From Gigaspora margarita (lineage: Eukaryota > Glomeromycota > Glomeromycetes > Diversisporales > Gigasporaceae): a stretch of 64,000 nt of DNA. The DNA lies in assembly GCA_009809945.1 (NCBI GenBank), contig WTPW01000187.1:83920-147919 (forward strand). Direction: 5' to 3'. Every line of letters begins with the position of its first letter. The stretch's first letter is position 1. Positions 20,842 through 32,395 of the stretch are shown here, in pieces. The position numbers and the translations under genes are program-made. A model generated the notes under the pieces. It saw only the letters and a list, made by a program, of their open reading frames with translations, did not search any database and was not told the origin of the DNA.

Positions 20842-23800
20842 TCAGATTTTTTCATATACTTCTTTTGCTATCTTGTGTAATATTCTAACGGTTAAAGTTT
20901 TTACTTGGCTTTCTTTCTTAATTAGCTTGTTTATTTCTTTGGTTTCTTTTACGTTTATCATCCCGTGTGTTATTCTTGTTATTCCTTTTTCCCTGTCTGT
21001 AATGCATATAGAGTTAGTTATTGTTTTTTGAATATTATTTAAAACTACCTCAGATTCAATTCCAGATTTTTCTAGTATATGGCTTATAGCATCTTTTATG
21101 ATTTTTCTTAGGGATATAGGGTTGTGAAGGCATGTTAGCAGATGATAATTGCTTTCAGTTTGTGTGCATTCTCTTGGGCAATATGGGGTGATTTTTTTGT
21201 TTTTGTCTCTATTGTGTTTAACTTCGTTCGTTAGTAACTCTTCTAGTAGTAGTTTAATTTTGAAGGCTTTCATTTTTGAGTATTTTGGTTTCGTGTTTCT
21301 TGTGGTCAGTTTACAGTTATAATTTATGTAGTTGTAGAATGTCGTCCAATCCGTTTCTGCTTTTTTTGTTTCCTATATTTGTGTTTTCAACTGGGATTGC
21401 CACTTTGCTGTTTGTTGTGCATTGAATAAGTGTCTTATAAATCTTCTAGTTTTGTGTTCTACTAGTGCGTCGTTCCATTTTAGCATGTACGTATCATATC
21501 TAACCCTTGTATGTTGTATGTTTGCTTTAATTACTGGTCTTTCTTTTTTGTTTTCAATATTTATTTTTTTGATACTCTCAAAGCTGTATTTTATCTCCTT
21601 TCGCATACTTATGGTCTTCCACGTTAGCCAACTTGCCCAATTTGTGCTATTTTGTATTTCTCTCATTTCGTGTATTCCCATGTTACATATATTTTCTGCT
21701 TTTTTGTGTAGGTTTTCTTTCTTTTGTATTTTGATATTAATTCTACATTTCTTGTATGCCATATTTGTGATTTGTATCAGTGCTGCAATGAAATTCTTTT
21801 CAATCGATGGCCATTCTTCCACTTCCATTTGCCATTGTATGTTCATTTTTTTGATATGACATATTATGCTTTTCTTTTGGACGTTATCTTCTGTATATTT
21901 GTATAGTTTCATTTTAATTTCTATTTCCTTCTTTTCCCATAATTTTTCTGATATTTTGTCTAAATGCTTGTTGGAACTCTCTTGTTTCATAATTGTTAAT
22001 TTTTCTTTTATTAGTCTAACTTCTTTTTTGTGTGCACTCTTCTCAAAAGTCTCTCTTTGTATTTGTTTTAGGTCTGCCAGGTGTATTTTCACTCTTTTCC
22101 TGCTATCGATCATAACCTTTCTTAGTCTTTGTAGCTTAACTTTTTTTGTGCATTTTGCTTTGTCTAATTTTGGATCATTCTGGTAACAACCCTTACATGG
22201 TTTCACTGTCTCGTTTGCTTTGTCTTTTATCCAGTGATTGACTAATGCTTCTTGATCTTTTACTGATGATATTTTTCCCATGTAATTTCCAATTTGTGCT
22301 TTTTTTACTACCCAGTTTGCTTTTTCTGGTGGTATTACCCTGCTTGTCTATAGATTTGGGCTTATTAATGTCCTAATATAATTCTGTTCTATTTTTTTTC
22401 TCATCTTTTTGTACCACCCAGGTACTCTTTCCTTTATCATTTTTGAGGTTGTTTGTGCCAAGTATGTCCATTCCAGACTATTGCTATTGTCTCTTCTTGT
22501 ACATTGTTCTATATATTTTAGGTTCATCTTATTATATCTTGTTTTTATCTTCTCTTTGTTTTCCATGTTCCTCAGTACGATGTTTATAGAACTTCCCTGT
22601 TCTTCTAGTTGCTTTGGCCAATTGTTTAGTATGTTCCATACTATTGACATGCCTAAGTTTTCTAAGTGGTTTAGTACTTTTGCTATGGTCGTTCTACTTT
22701 CTTTGTGTGTCAGGACATAGTTTGAGCACTCTAATATTGATAGGTTTGTGTTTGCTGAGTTTTGAATTTGTTGTAATCTTATTTTTAGCATTGAATTTTC
22801 AAAGTTTTGGTAATTTAATTGTCTATGCAGCATCGAGATTTGTTGTGTTGTTTGTTTTTCTTCTACCGTTTTTAAACTGTATATCTGATAGTAGTACATC
22901 ATTGAACTTGGTATTGTTATAGCCATTCCTGCTTTGCTCTTTACTACTGCCATATATTTTCTTGTTATAGCTTCGCTTATTGTTTTCAGGAGCACGATAT
23001 TTTGTATTCTGTATGATAGCCTTGTCAGGATTACCATATTAATGATGTACACTACTTGTTTCTCTGTTATTCTGGATCTTTGCAGTCTTCTTATTGCGTT
23101 CTCAGCCTCTTCTCTTATAATTTGCATTATTGACTTGGTGCTTGTCCCAGCTGAGAACTAGCACCCAAGTATCCTACATGCTTCTTTTGGGTCCAAAGCT
23201 TCTATTTTTGTTTTCTTATATATTATATTCAGATCTTTTTCTTTTGTATTTTTTGTTATTAAAATAGACTTTTTAGGGTTAACGGTAATGTTTGTCATTG
23301 TGAAAAATTTGGTTGCTATTTTAGTGATGGCTTGCATTTCTTCTTTTGATTTTGCTAGCCACACGGTATTATCCATGTAGGCCACCACAGGTCTGTTACA
23401 TGTGCTTGTCTTTTTTATATCGTTTTCGTAGTACTTCATTTCTATTGTATATCCCTTTACTTCCTTGTATATCGTGTTTAACAGCGGGTCATAATATATC
23501 CGCCATAGCAGCGGGGCTATTGTCTCCCCTTGATCTATGCTATCTTCGACTTCGTATGTATCTGTTATTCCCAAATTCATAATTACGGCATTTTTCCTTC
23601 CTGTAAATATATTTACGATTAGATTCGTCATACTAGCAGGTACTTTGATTCTCTCTAATGCTTTTCTTAACACTGGTATGTGTATTGAATCGTAGGCTTT
23701 CAATATGTCTTGGCTAAGTAGCTATATTTCTTTTTCGTTTACTGTCACATCTTCTATAATGTGAGCTATTTTGCTATTGGCATCTTAGTGGTGTGTGTGG

Positions 23801-25810
23801 TAGTGCTACATGATTGTTTTCATTTAGTATTGGGTATCTGCTTAGTTTTCTGTTTAATCTTCTCATTATTATTTTCGTTAGGATTTTTCGAATATGTTCT
23901 ATTAGTGTTATTGGTCTTGTTTCGTTTAGTGATCCGAAGAATTCTTCTTTTTTTGCTATTGGATATATATTGCTTCTCTTCCAGCTTTTGAGTATTGTCT
24001 GTAACGATATGCAAGCGTTTATGATCTCTAGTATCTTGCTTCTTGCCTTTTTCACAGTTCTCTTAATCATCTTGTTGGATACGGTTTGTGGTCCCGTTGC
24101 CTTTCTCATTGGTGCCTTTTTTATTTCTCTTTGAGTTCTTCTATCGTTATTTGTTTATTTAGCCCTTCATACCATGAGCTACTTATCATTTTTTTTGGTT
24201 CGTATATCTTCTTCCAGTTGGCCCACACCTCTTTGTTCTTTGGATTGTACTTGGTCCATTTTTTGAAGTGTTCTTTAATTTCTTGTTTTATTTCTTTAGG
24301 TTCAGTTGTCATATAGTTTTTGTATGCAATACTATTTATTATAACTGGTGCTTTGTGTCTCTGTAGTATGCTACTTATCATCTTTTTTGTGTTGTCTGCA
24401 AAATTATTATATCTTTTTTCGATGTGGCTTTCTATCTTTTGTTTGTGAGCCAGGTTGTTTTCCAACCTTCTTGCTTTATAGATTCCCTTTTGGTATGCCT
24501 TAAGCTTTTCGACTTTTTCTCCTAACTCCTTCTCTGTGTCATCCTTTGTTAGCATTATTTCAATTTTTGATTGGCTTAGTTTTTCTGTTTCACTAATTTC
24601 TTTGTTTATGTCCTGTAATATTTCTTCTTCTTTATCTCCTGCTTGGTTTTGTCTTATTACTGTATTAATTTTCCTTAAGGCACTGTGCAGCTTTGTTGCT
24701 TTTCTAGAAAAAGCGTAAAAGGTTTTGGGTACAACTTTTGCCTTTGGAATATTTCTGTCTGCTGTGACTTTGATAATTTGTTCGATTTTGCTCTAGATTT
24801 TGTTTAATCTGTCTTCTGTGTCAATTTTATGTGCTTCTTCCGTTTCTAGTCTCCCTGCTGCTTCTTCTATCTCTGCTGTGAAACTGTTCCATTTTTCTTC
24901 TGTCATTTCTTTATATAGATATATCATTCTTTTCCTCTTTTTCGGTCAGTATTGTTTAACTTCTCTCATGGGTTGCCATTCTACTGATATGATTTTGTGG
25001 TCACTGTTTGTAATCCTTTCTGCACTTCTAATTATTGGTTTTGTAATACTTGGGATCATATCATTGGTTATGTATATATCATCTATCTGGCTTTCTATAT
25101 CATTTCTTCTTCAAGTCACTTCTTTAATATCAAAGTATTGCAGTAGGCTTATTATTCCTGAACGTTCCATTTCTTTGAAGATTGGCGCAACTTTCTTCTC
25201 TTTGTTTCTATCTAAGTTAAAGTCTCCCATTATTATCATCTTGTAGTTTCTAGCTACTGCTTGTTGCATCCATTCTAATACTTCCTTTTGTGTATCTTTA
25301 TTGAGTGTTTTATTTGTACTTGGGAGATAAATTGATACTATTCTAACTTTCTGGCTGCTTGAAAAAAAAAGTCAACTGCTATGGCTGTGCCTGTAACTGT
25401 CATGATGTTGTGTATATAGGGTTGCAGAGTTTTTATAACTGCAATTCCTATGCCCATGCTTGATTCCTGTTTGTTTGCTGTCTCTTTGTTACTATTTGCG
25501 GTATAAACATTGAGTATGGATTTGCCAAATATAGTTTGTGATTGCTTGATTCCGCTATTTTTGTTTCTGTCATTCCTATGATATGAAAGTTGTTCTCGTA
25601 ACACTTTTCTATCCAATTCCTGTATTTTAATATATCATTTAGTCCTTGTGTATTATGTTTTAATATATATAATCTATCTAATAGTATTTTCTGTTTTTCT
25701 TTTTTTGATTTTCCTTGTGCACCTGTTTTTTGAACATCCAGTTTTACGTGATTTATTGTATCTGTATCATTCAAGATGTTTTGGTTATTACTCTATTCAT
25801 TCTGTTGTAC
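20842..25810 (-). pseudogene. LINE ORF2: AP endonuclease, reverse transcriptase, Cys-rich tail
   Basis: Domains in order, read leftward and across several frames. An APE-like endonuclease shows ILKHNTQGL and IIGMTETKI near 25690-25560, GDFNLD near 25225, and NSDHK near 25005. A charged linker lies at 24930-24120. The RT begins KATGPQTVSNKMIKR (24100) and continues with WKRSNIYPIAKKEEFFGSLNETRPITLIE, DILKAYDSIHIPVLRKAL (23700) and DQGETIAPLLWRIYYDPLL. The catalytic box is VVAYMDNTVWLA (near 23380), where the second catalytic Asp is Asn. Thumb/linker frames follow (23127-22348, 22281-21373, the latter with CKGC..C). The C-terminus has CPRECTQTESNYHLLTCLHN near 21180-21125, a Cys/His cluster typical of LINE ends. 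There are many frameshifts and stops. Confidence 0.82.
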
Positions 25811-25822
25811 TATCATATTGAT

Positions 25823-28016
25823 TTATGGTATAATGTTCCAAGTTGCTTCCGGTAGCGACTTGAGTTTAAATAAGTAGTCTGGTGCTTTTTCTATAGTAAA
25901 AATTAGTTTTAGATCTTCTAATATAGCTTTTACATTTTCTTGTTCTGTGATTGGTATTATAATCTTGTCACAGTCTGTCTCTATCTCGTCAAGGATCTCT
26001 TGCATTTTTTCTAGCGTCTCCAGTACTTCCAGTCTGTCAATTATTATCTCTTCCAGGTCTGATTTCTCTTCCTCCTCTCCTGCTTTGTTTTCTATTTCTA
26101 TCCACTCTTCTGGTATTCTGTGGAAATAGTATTTGGTTCTCAGCAGTCTTGCTGTATCAACTAGTTGTCTGGGTGTTCTAATTGGTACTGTTATGCTGAA
26201 CTCTTTGATGTCCTCTACATTTATTGGCAGTGTAGGCTTCTCAGTTGGGTTTACTATCATGATGTGTTCCGGTATAGGTAAAGTGAAACTATATGTTGCT
26301 TTTATTTCTTCTAGAAACTTTGTTCCTTCTACCATATCTTCTATTGGGTACTTAAATACCATCTTTGTTCTAATTTTATTTGTATCCCTGGGTAATTTGG
26401 GTTTTTGGACAAAAGTTATTCGGTATGTATTTGAAATAGTATTCTTCTCTTAGTTCTTTGACTATATCCTTTATCGACTTGTTCGTTTTGCTCATATCTA
26501 TTGAAAAATTTTCTCTGAATCTTGCTGACAACTTCTGTAGTATTAACAGTAGTGGTTTCTTTTTCGGGGGTAGATCAAAGTATTTTTCTGGCAGTTTTCC
26601 TTCCCATCTATAGTGCTCGGCTAATTCTTGTTTGTACTCTATTAGCTTTTTGAGATCCCACCTGTCTTTAATTGGAAAAATTTTTCTAATACTTGTGTTC
26701 AGGTCCTTGGGGTCTTGCAGTAGTTGCTCTAGCTCTATGAAGTAAGATTCTGGTAATTTTGAGAATATGTATATTTTTCTTAAAGCCGCTAGTATGGCTC
26801 TAAGTTTGGCTTGACTTTTTATTGGTAAATTAAATAGTAGAATGTTTGTTATTTCCTTCGGTATATCTTCAGGTTTTTCTGGCAGTTGTTGTAGTGTATC
26901 TTGTATTGCCTGGTTTATGATTGCCCACAGTTTGTCTTTCATGATTTCCCTTTCGACCTTCATGAAACCTCTACAATAATCTAGAATTCTTGCTAATTCT
27001 CTCAGGTTTTTAGTCATGTTGAAGTTGGTTAGGAAGTTTATCGTGATCTTCTGTCTAACTTTCTTGTTTATTTGATCCCTTATTTTTCTGTTTGTTTCAG
27101 TGATACTGTGCTTTCCTTTGTAGTTTTGTACTACCTGGTTGTAAATTTCTTCAAATTCCTCTTGATGTGCTAGTGTGATGTTTTTGTTTCTAGTAAAGGT
27201 GCGGAAGAAATTTTTGTCCAAATATTTGAATTTAAGTACAATCGCTATAGGGATTGTGTGTATGGTCATTTTGTGTTCCAATATGTATATGATGAATTTT
27301 AACATTTGTTCCTCTTTCTCGAATGCTTCTAGAATTTTTCTGTAGTGCTACAACTCTTCATCAAATTCTTGTATTTTGATATATGTTAGTTTCTCTGTCA
27401 CCACTTTTGCCCATTTTAGTTCCTCTTCCCTTTGTCTTCTCTTTTGCGTATCCTCACGTTCGGTAATACTTGGTCTTCTAACTGCCTCACTATATGACTT
27501 TGGTTGTGTATTTTGTTCACTGTCTTCCGTATTCCAACTCCTGATTGTTGCTTGTGCTTGTGTATCTTCTATCTCCATTTCGTCTATTTGTGTAATATTA
27601 CTTTGCTCTATAGTTCTGGCCTTTTGTTCTGGGATGGTTCCTTGTGCTTGTTCTTTTCCCATAGTATTCCTTGTTTGGTTCCTGTTCTCCTCGATTTGGA
27701 TATGACTTCCTCCAGATGTGTTCGTACTCTGATTCAGTAGAATCGGGTCTATCTGGATTTGTGTGTTGTTTATTTCCGTATGCGGTTCTGACATCATTCC
27801 TGTGATTTTCGGGATCTGGTCGTATCTGCTGTTTTGTTCTTCAATTATCATATTTGTGTCTTTGCTTGTATTAGGGTTAGTTTCGTGGGTAGTGGCCTCT
27901 TGCATATCGCAGTCTATTTCTTTTTCGTTCTGTTTTCTTTTCTTTTGCATATTGGGTTCTTTGATTTCAAGCATGTTGTATAGGTTTTCTGTTGTTTTTC
28001 TTTGTTCTAACGCCAT
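25823..28016 (-). pseudogene. LINE ORF1 protein, repeat-containing, broken
   Basis: Starts at the ATG at 28016 (MALEQRKTTENL). The first 220 residues are polar, Gln/Thr/Glu-rich and probably disordered, ending in a charged helix (EREDTQKRRQREEELKWAKV). A single in-frame stop near 27348 interrupts the frame, which runs on to 26376. The rest (26362-25823) is in another frame. The second half holds several diverged repeats of one pattern, such as LRKIYIFSKLPESYF, KQELAEHYRWEGKLPEKYF, LREEYYFKYIPNNF, LRTKYYFHRIPEEWI and LKLIFTIEKAPDYLF. No RRM or zinc knuckle is evident. The role in RNP assembly is inferred from position only. Confidence 0.7.
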
Positions 28017-28277
28017 ACTTCTGCTATCTTCATTTGTTACTAGTGAGCTGAGCCAGTGCTAAGCCCGTCTATGTTGCTGTATATGTTTTGATATAGTTGG
28101 CTTATTTTCTTCTTTTCTTCCAGTCTCATGGTTCTTGTTCTATCTTTTGTTTGTTTCTTTTATTAGTTAATTATGGTACTCAGTGTTGCACTATTGTTGT
28201 TTTTCTCTTTTCTGATTGTTTTGATTTTTCGATTATGTAAAAATTGATGTACGGAAAAGAGTTTTTTTATATTAGAT

Positions 28278-28293
28278 TAAAACTGGATTAATT
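28278..28293. repeat. LINE target-site duplication, right copy
   Basis: TAAAACTGGATTAATT, identical to 20462-20477, next to the LINE 5' end. Confidence 0.85.
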
Positions 28294-28329
28294 CAAATAT
28301 AAAAAAATATATCTAAATAGAAGTATTAA

Positions 28330-29760
28330 TCTATGCCCAACTATATAAAATTTTATATTAGTTTATATAGAATTTTATATAGTTAGCCAATTGTATTTTG
28401 AAGATATCTTGGTATTTACTGAACCAATTTTAATAATTTCATTACCTTTAAATTCGTTATAATGAGCTCTATAACTTTTAATTAATCAACAAGATTTATT
28501 AACTTAGTAAAAAAATAGGTTTTTTTAAATGATTATTTTTTACTAAGTTAATGTATTTTGCTGATTAATTAAAAGTTGTAGAGCTCATTATGATAAATCT
28601 AAAAATAATAAGATTATTAAAATTGGCTTAGTAGATGCCAAAATATCATCAAAAATGATTGGCAAACTATGTAAAATTTTATATTAGTTTACATAGAATT
28701 TTATATATTCAGCCAATTATATTTTAAAGATATCTTGGCATTTACTGTGTCAACTTTAATGATCTCACCATCTTTAGATTTGTTATAATGAGCTCTACAA
28801 CTTACAATTAATTAACAAGATTTATTAACTTAGTAAAAAAAATAGAATTCTTAGATAATCATTTTTTACTAAGTTAATAAGTCTTGTTAATTAATTAAAC
28901 GTTGTAGAGCTTATTATAACAAATATAAAGATAGTAAAATTATTATAATTGGTCTAGTAAATGCCAAGATATTATCAAAAAATAATTGGTCAACTATATA
29001 AAATTTTCTATTTGTTTAGGCCACGCAAACTAATAAAATTGATTCTCGTCACCCGGCCAGGTCACTTTTTTAGAGAAGATAAAATTTTTTTCTATATAAA
29101 ATTTTTTTTATTCTTTTATGAAAAAAAATTTATAAAATTTTTTATATTAAAAAATTTTTTAAATATAACATTTTTTGCCAGCCAGCCGGGTCCTATTTGT
29201 TTGTTCCATGTGACGAGAATCAACTAATTTAATTTGCATGGCCTTATATAGAATTTTATATAGTTAATCAATTATATGGGTGTTTGCAATTAAAAGGGCC
29301 CATTTTTACATTTATCTCATTTCGAGATAATTGAGTTGAAATATTTGTTTTGATTTTAAGACTGATTTGGAATTAATCAAATTTCACAATTTTGATTAGT
29401 TAATGGTAACAGGTGACTATTAGGTAATCTCATGATATGCTTGTCCTTAAGCAGACTTGTGTAATCTTTCTTTTACATTATCTCTATTTTTTATTAAGAA
29501 AATCAACTTCAATCATATCAAATTTTATATGAATTTAACAAAAACTTATTTTTTGAAAAATTGTAAAAATGGGCTCTTTTAATTGAAGACACTCTATATT
29601 TCAAAAATATCTTGGCATCAACTGGGCTGATTTTAATAATCTCATTACTTTTAAATTTGTTATAATGAGCTTTACAACTTTCAATTAATTAACAAGACTC
29701 ATTAACTTAGTAAAAAATAGTTTTCTTTAGGTGATCACTATTCGGTGATGATTTGTGAAA
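28330..29760. repeat. Palindromic repeat array, right part
   Basis: Continuation of the 18990-20350 array: at least three more copies of each inverted repeat. GAGCTCTATAACTTTTAATT and its complement alternate near 28470, 28565, 28790, 28890 and 29665, a period near 325 bp. A TTA-flanked MITE is inserted at 29019-29243. Between 29290 and 29560 a divergent unit shows TTTAATTGAAGACAC and CAATTAAAAGGGCCC. Confidence 0.6.
29019..29243. mobile_element. TTA-flanked MITE, GGCCACGCAAA / TTTGCATGGCC ends
   Basis: 225 bp. The left end GGCCACGCAAACTAATAAAA, with TTGATTCTCGTCAC inside, pairs with GTGACGAGAATCAACTAA..TTTGCATGGCC at the right. TTA lies on both sides (29016-29018, 29244-29246), as in PIF/Harbinger insertion. 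GC-rich subterminal blocks (CCCGGCCAGGTCAC, CCAGCCAGCCGGGTCC) flank an AT core. Confidence 0.75.
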
Positions 29761-29794
29761 ATTTTTATTATTTTAACTTAAAAACTTTTGCTAA

Positions 29795-30099
29795 AGGCCT
29801 TGTTATTAATTATCTGATTATTTTTTATTAGAGACCTACTCCTCTCTCCTCTTCCTTAGGACCATGTCATTAATTACCTGATTATTTTTTATTAGAGATC
29901 TACCCCTCTCTTCCTCTTTAATATAGATTTGGTCAGGTTCCTATATATAATTTCAACATTTTTTACCCCCTCCCCTCCTATGAAATCACCTGATTTTTGT
30001 CACTCCCCTTATTATAATTTTAGACAGATTCTATATATAATTTCAATATTTTTTACCCCCTCCCTCTCTAAAAAATCATTTGATTTTTGTTACTACCCT
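29795..30099 (-). repeat. AGGGG-TGAC family, copy 2 (compound, partly duplicated)
   Basis: Reverse-strand copy of the 2295-2434 repeat. The GTCATTAATTACCTGATTAT block occurs twice (29805 and 29870). The TATATAATTTCAACATTTTT-(C-rich)-GATTTTTGTCACTCCCC end also occurs twice (to 30009 and to 30099). It appears to be nested or tandem copies. Confidence 0.65.
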
Positions 30100-30643
30100 A
30101 ATTAAACTAATAGAATCTTAATTTTTACAAAAAAATATTTAAAACTCGCAAAGATATCAAGGTTTTATAAATTTAGATATCTATATTTTCACAAGTTTTT
30201 TACTTAAATTACACCATATTCTAAAAAACTTTTTCAAAATAAAACTTCCAAAATGCTAATAAATAAGTTAATAGATATAAAATTCAGCTATTCTTAGTTA
30301 AAATTTTTTCAAAAATGAACAATTATTAATAAAGATATTTATATTTTCATTTAGCTTTGAGATTTAGATTTTTTGTAATGAAAAGAATAAAAAAATCATA
30401 GTACTTACTCTGATTTTTACAAGTTTAAATGAAACAAGTTACTATATACTATTAAAAGTAATAAATAATTGAATAAATTTTACTTTCTAAAATTTTAAGT
30501 TATTTAGTTTAATTTCATTTTAGAATAATTTTTTTTATTTGAAAATGTTATTATTCTTTGTAAATCACTTTTTTGCATACATTTTGAAATATATTTTAAC
30601 TATAGAAACAAATTTAATAATAAAATATTAAAAGTTATTTTAT

Positions 30644-31283
30644 AAAGGAATATAAATTTGTCATATCTATGTCATGTTGCACTCCTGATTCGACCAATCA
30701 AATCGCTTAATTTTGTAGACAAAAATTTTTTTAAAAAAATTAAAGTTTTTACTTTATAAANTGTAATATATATATATAATAGCACTATATAACGTAAAAT
30801 TTTATTCTGAACAACTTTTTCTAAGTTACGAAGATAAATTGTCTTAGTAAAAAAAGATGTTTTATAGAAAAAACAAAAATTTCAAAAGTTCATATATAAA
30901 ACTTTTTTTTACTAAAAGAATCTATCTTTTTAACTTAGAAAAGGTTGTTTAGCATAAAATTTTGCATATAATACTTAAAACATAAATATAGATTAAATTA
31001 GTAAAAAAAAAAGTTCTATATATGCTAATGTTGAAAATTTTTGTTTTTCTTATAAAAATCTTTTTTACTAAAATAATCTATCTTTGTAACTTAGAAAAAG
31101 TTGTTCAGAATAAAATTTTACACTATATATTTTGTTATCACTTATTTATTTTTATATTTTACTAGTAAAATTTTTAGTTTTTTAAAAAATTTTTTTGTTT
31201 ACAAAATTGAGCGATTTGATTGGTTGAATTACAGGATGCGACATGTTGCAGGTGCAACAAATTTCTATTTGCATTTTATAAAA
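30644..31283. mobile_element. 640-bp palindromic element
   Basis: Left arm: ATATAAATTTGTCATATCTA, CATGTTGCACTCCTGATTCG and ACCAATCAAATCGCTTAATT. It pairs with the right arm: GAGCGATTTGATTGGTTGAA, TGCGACATGTTGCAGG and TTTCTATTTGCATTTTATAA. Inside, AAAATTTTATTCTGAACAAC and its complement alternate three times. A single N lies at 30761. Noncoding. Confidence 0.65.
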
Positions 31284-32142
31284 TTAATCTTTGTTTGATT
31301 CATTTTACAACTTTTGTTAGTAACTCAAAGTTTGATTGTCTTAATAAAATTTTGTATAAATAATGTTGCTAGATTTTTATTTATTTTTTTAAAAAAAAGG
31401 ATAATTCAACAAAAAAAAAATTATAATGATACAAAAATTCAACCATTTTGCCAAAACTAAAAATGGGACTATTGTCTAAATTGACCTTAATTTGCTAAAA
31501 TTTAATTTTGATCCTTTAACCAAATTTGGTTCAATTTGCTAAACAAATATATAATCTATATCATAGATATCTGGGGTCCTTTTGAGTTGATAATATTAAT
31601 AAATTATATTCTGAATCTAATTATGATTCTGATTTAAATTCAAATAATTCAACATATACTCAAACAAAAAAAAAAATAAATATATACAAGATAAAAACAT
31701 TAACCAAAAACAATTAAAAAACAATAACAAATTAATATTAAAAAAGAACAATTAGATGTTTAGTATTTAACAATTCTATCAAGAATCATTAAAAGCAAAA
31801 AAAAAAATAAATAAAAATTATTAATGATTTTAATATACAGAAATATATAGAATTAGATATTAGTAAAGAAACTACTTATAAATAATTTAATAGAAAATTA
31901 AAATAATTCACTTTATTTAGGTTTAAGAAGTATTTGTAAAAATTATAATTACTCATTATTTAAAATCATAACATTTATTCAAATAAAAACAAGAATATAA
32001 TAATTTAGTTGAAACAGAACAACCAAACAAAAGAAGTTGAACTAGAATCTGTCAACAAAAAAAATAAAAATTAGATTTTTGGATTATTTTTATTAAAAAC
32101 ATATTTTTTAAAGGATGCTCATCACTATGGTGACCTTATAAT
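31284..32142. other. AT-rich, no gene seen
   Basis: Mostly A/T with AATAA and AAAAC words. No terminal repeats or reading frames stand out. Confidence 0.35.
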
Positions 32143-32224
32143 CAACTAACAAATTTGATTGCATGTATCATGTGCTTGTATTAAACATGTGATGCATATG
32201 ATCAAATTTGATTAGTTGATTACA
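32143..32224. repeat. Hairpin of about 80 bp
   Basis: AATCAACTAACAAATTTGAT and GCATGTATCATGTG on the left pair with CATGTGATGCATATGATC and AAATTTGATTAGTTGATT on the right, across a TTGTATTAAA-like loop. It may be a minimal MITE. Confidence 0.65.
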
Positions 32225-32395
32225 TATACTTAAAAAAATTATTAAAAAAATTTATTAAAAAAGAAAGCAAGTTCCAAGTTCTAATTGTTTAATTTATTTT
32301 TTTATTAAAAAAAGTATTAAAACCAGGTTTAATATATAAAAAAAACTGGTTTTAAGTTTAATTTATTTAATTTTTTTTAATTGATAATCAGCCTG

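Larger units (their letters stand above)
20478..28277 (-). mobile_element. APE-type LINE retrotransposon, full length, decayed
   Basis: A 7.8-kb non-LTR element read leftward. The 5' untranslated part is 28277-28017. ORF1 spans 28016-25823. ORF2 (endonuclease, RT, Cys-rich C-terminus) spans about 25810-20842. A 3' tail ends GACCTTGCTTTGTCAAAAAA. Perfect 16-bp duplications flank it. It is inserted in a palindromic repeat array. Both ORFs hold stops and frameshifts, so it cannot move by itself. It looks structurally complete because the duplication abuts both ends and both ORFs are covered. Confidence 0.88.

Noticed and set aside
20648-28062. Many + strand open frames of 60-150 codons
   Set aside because: They are opposite-strand shadows of the LINE ORFs, rich in Leu/Phe/Ser/Cys. 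The leftward frames carry the RT and endonuclease motifs.
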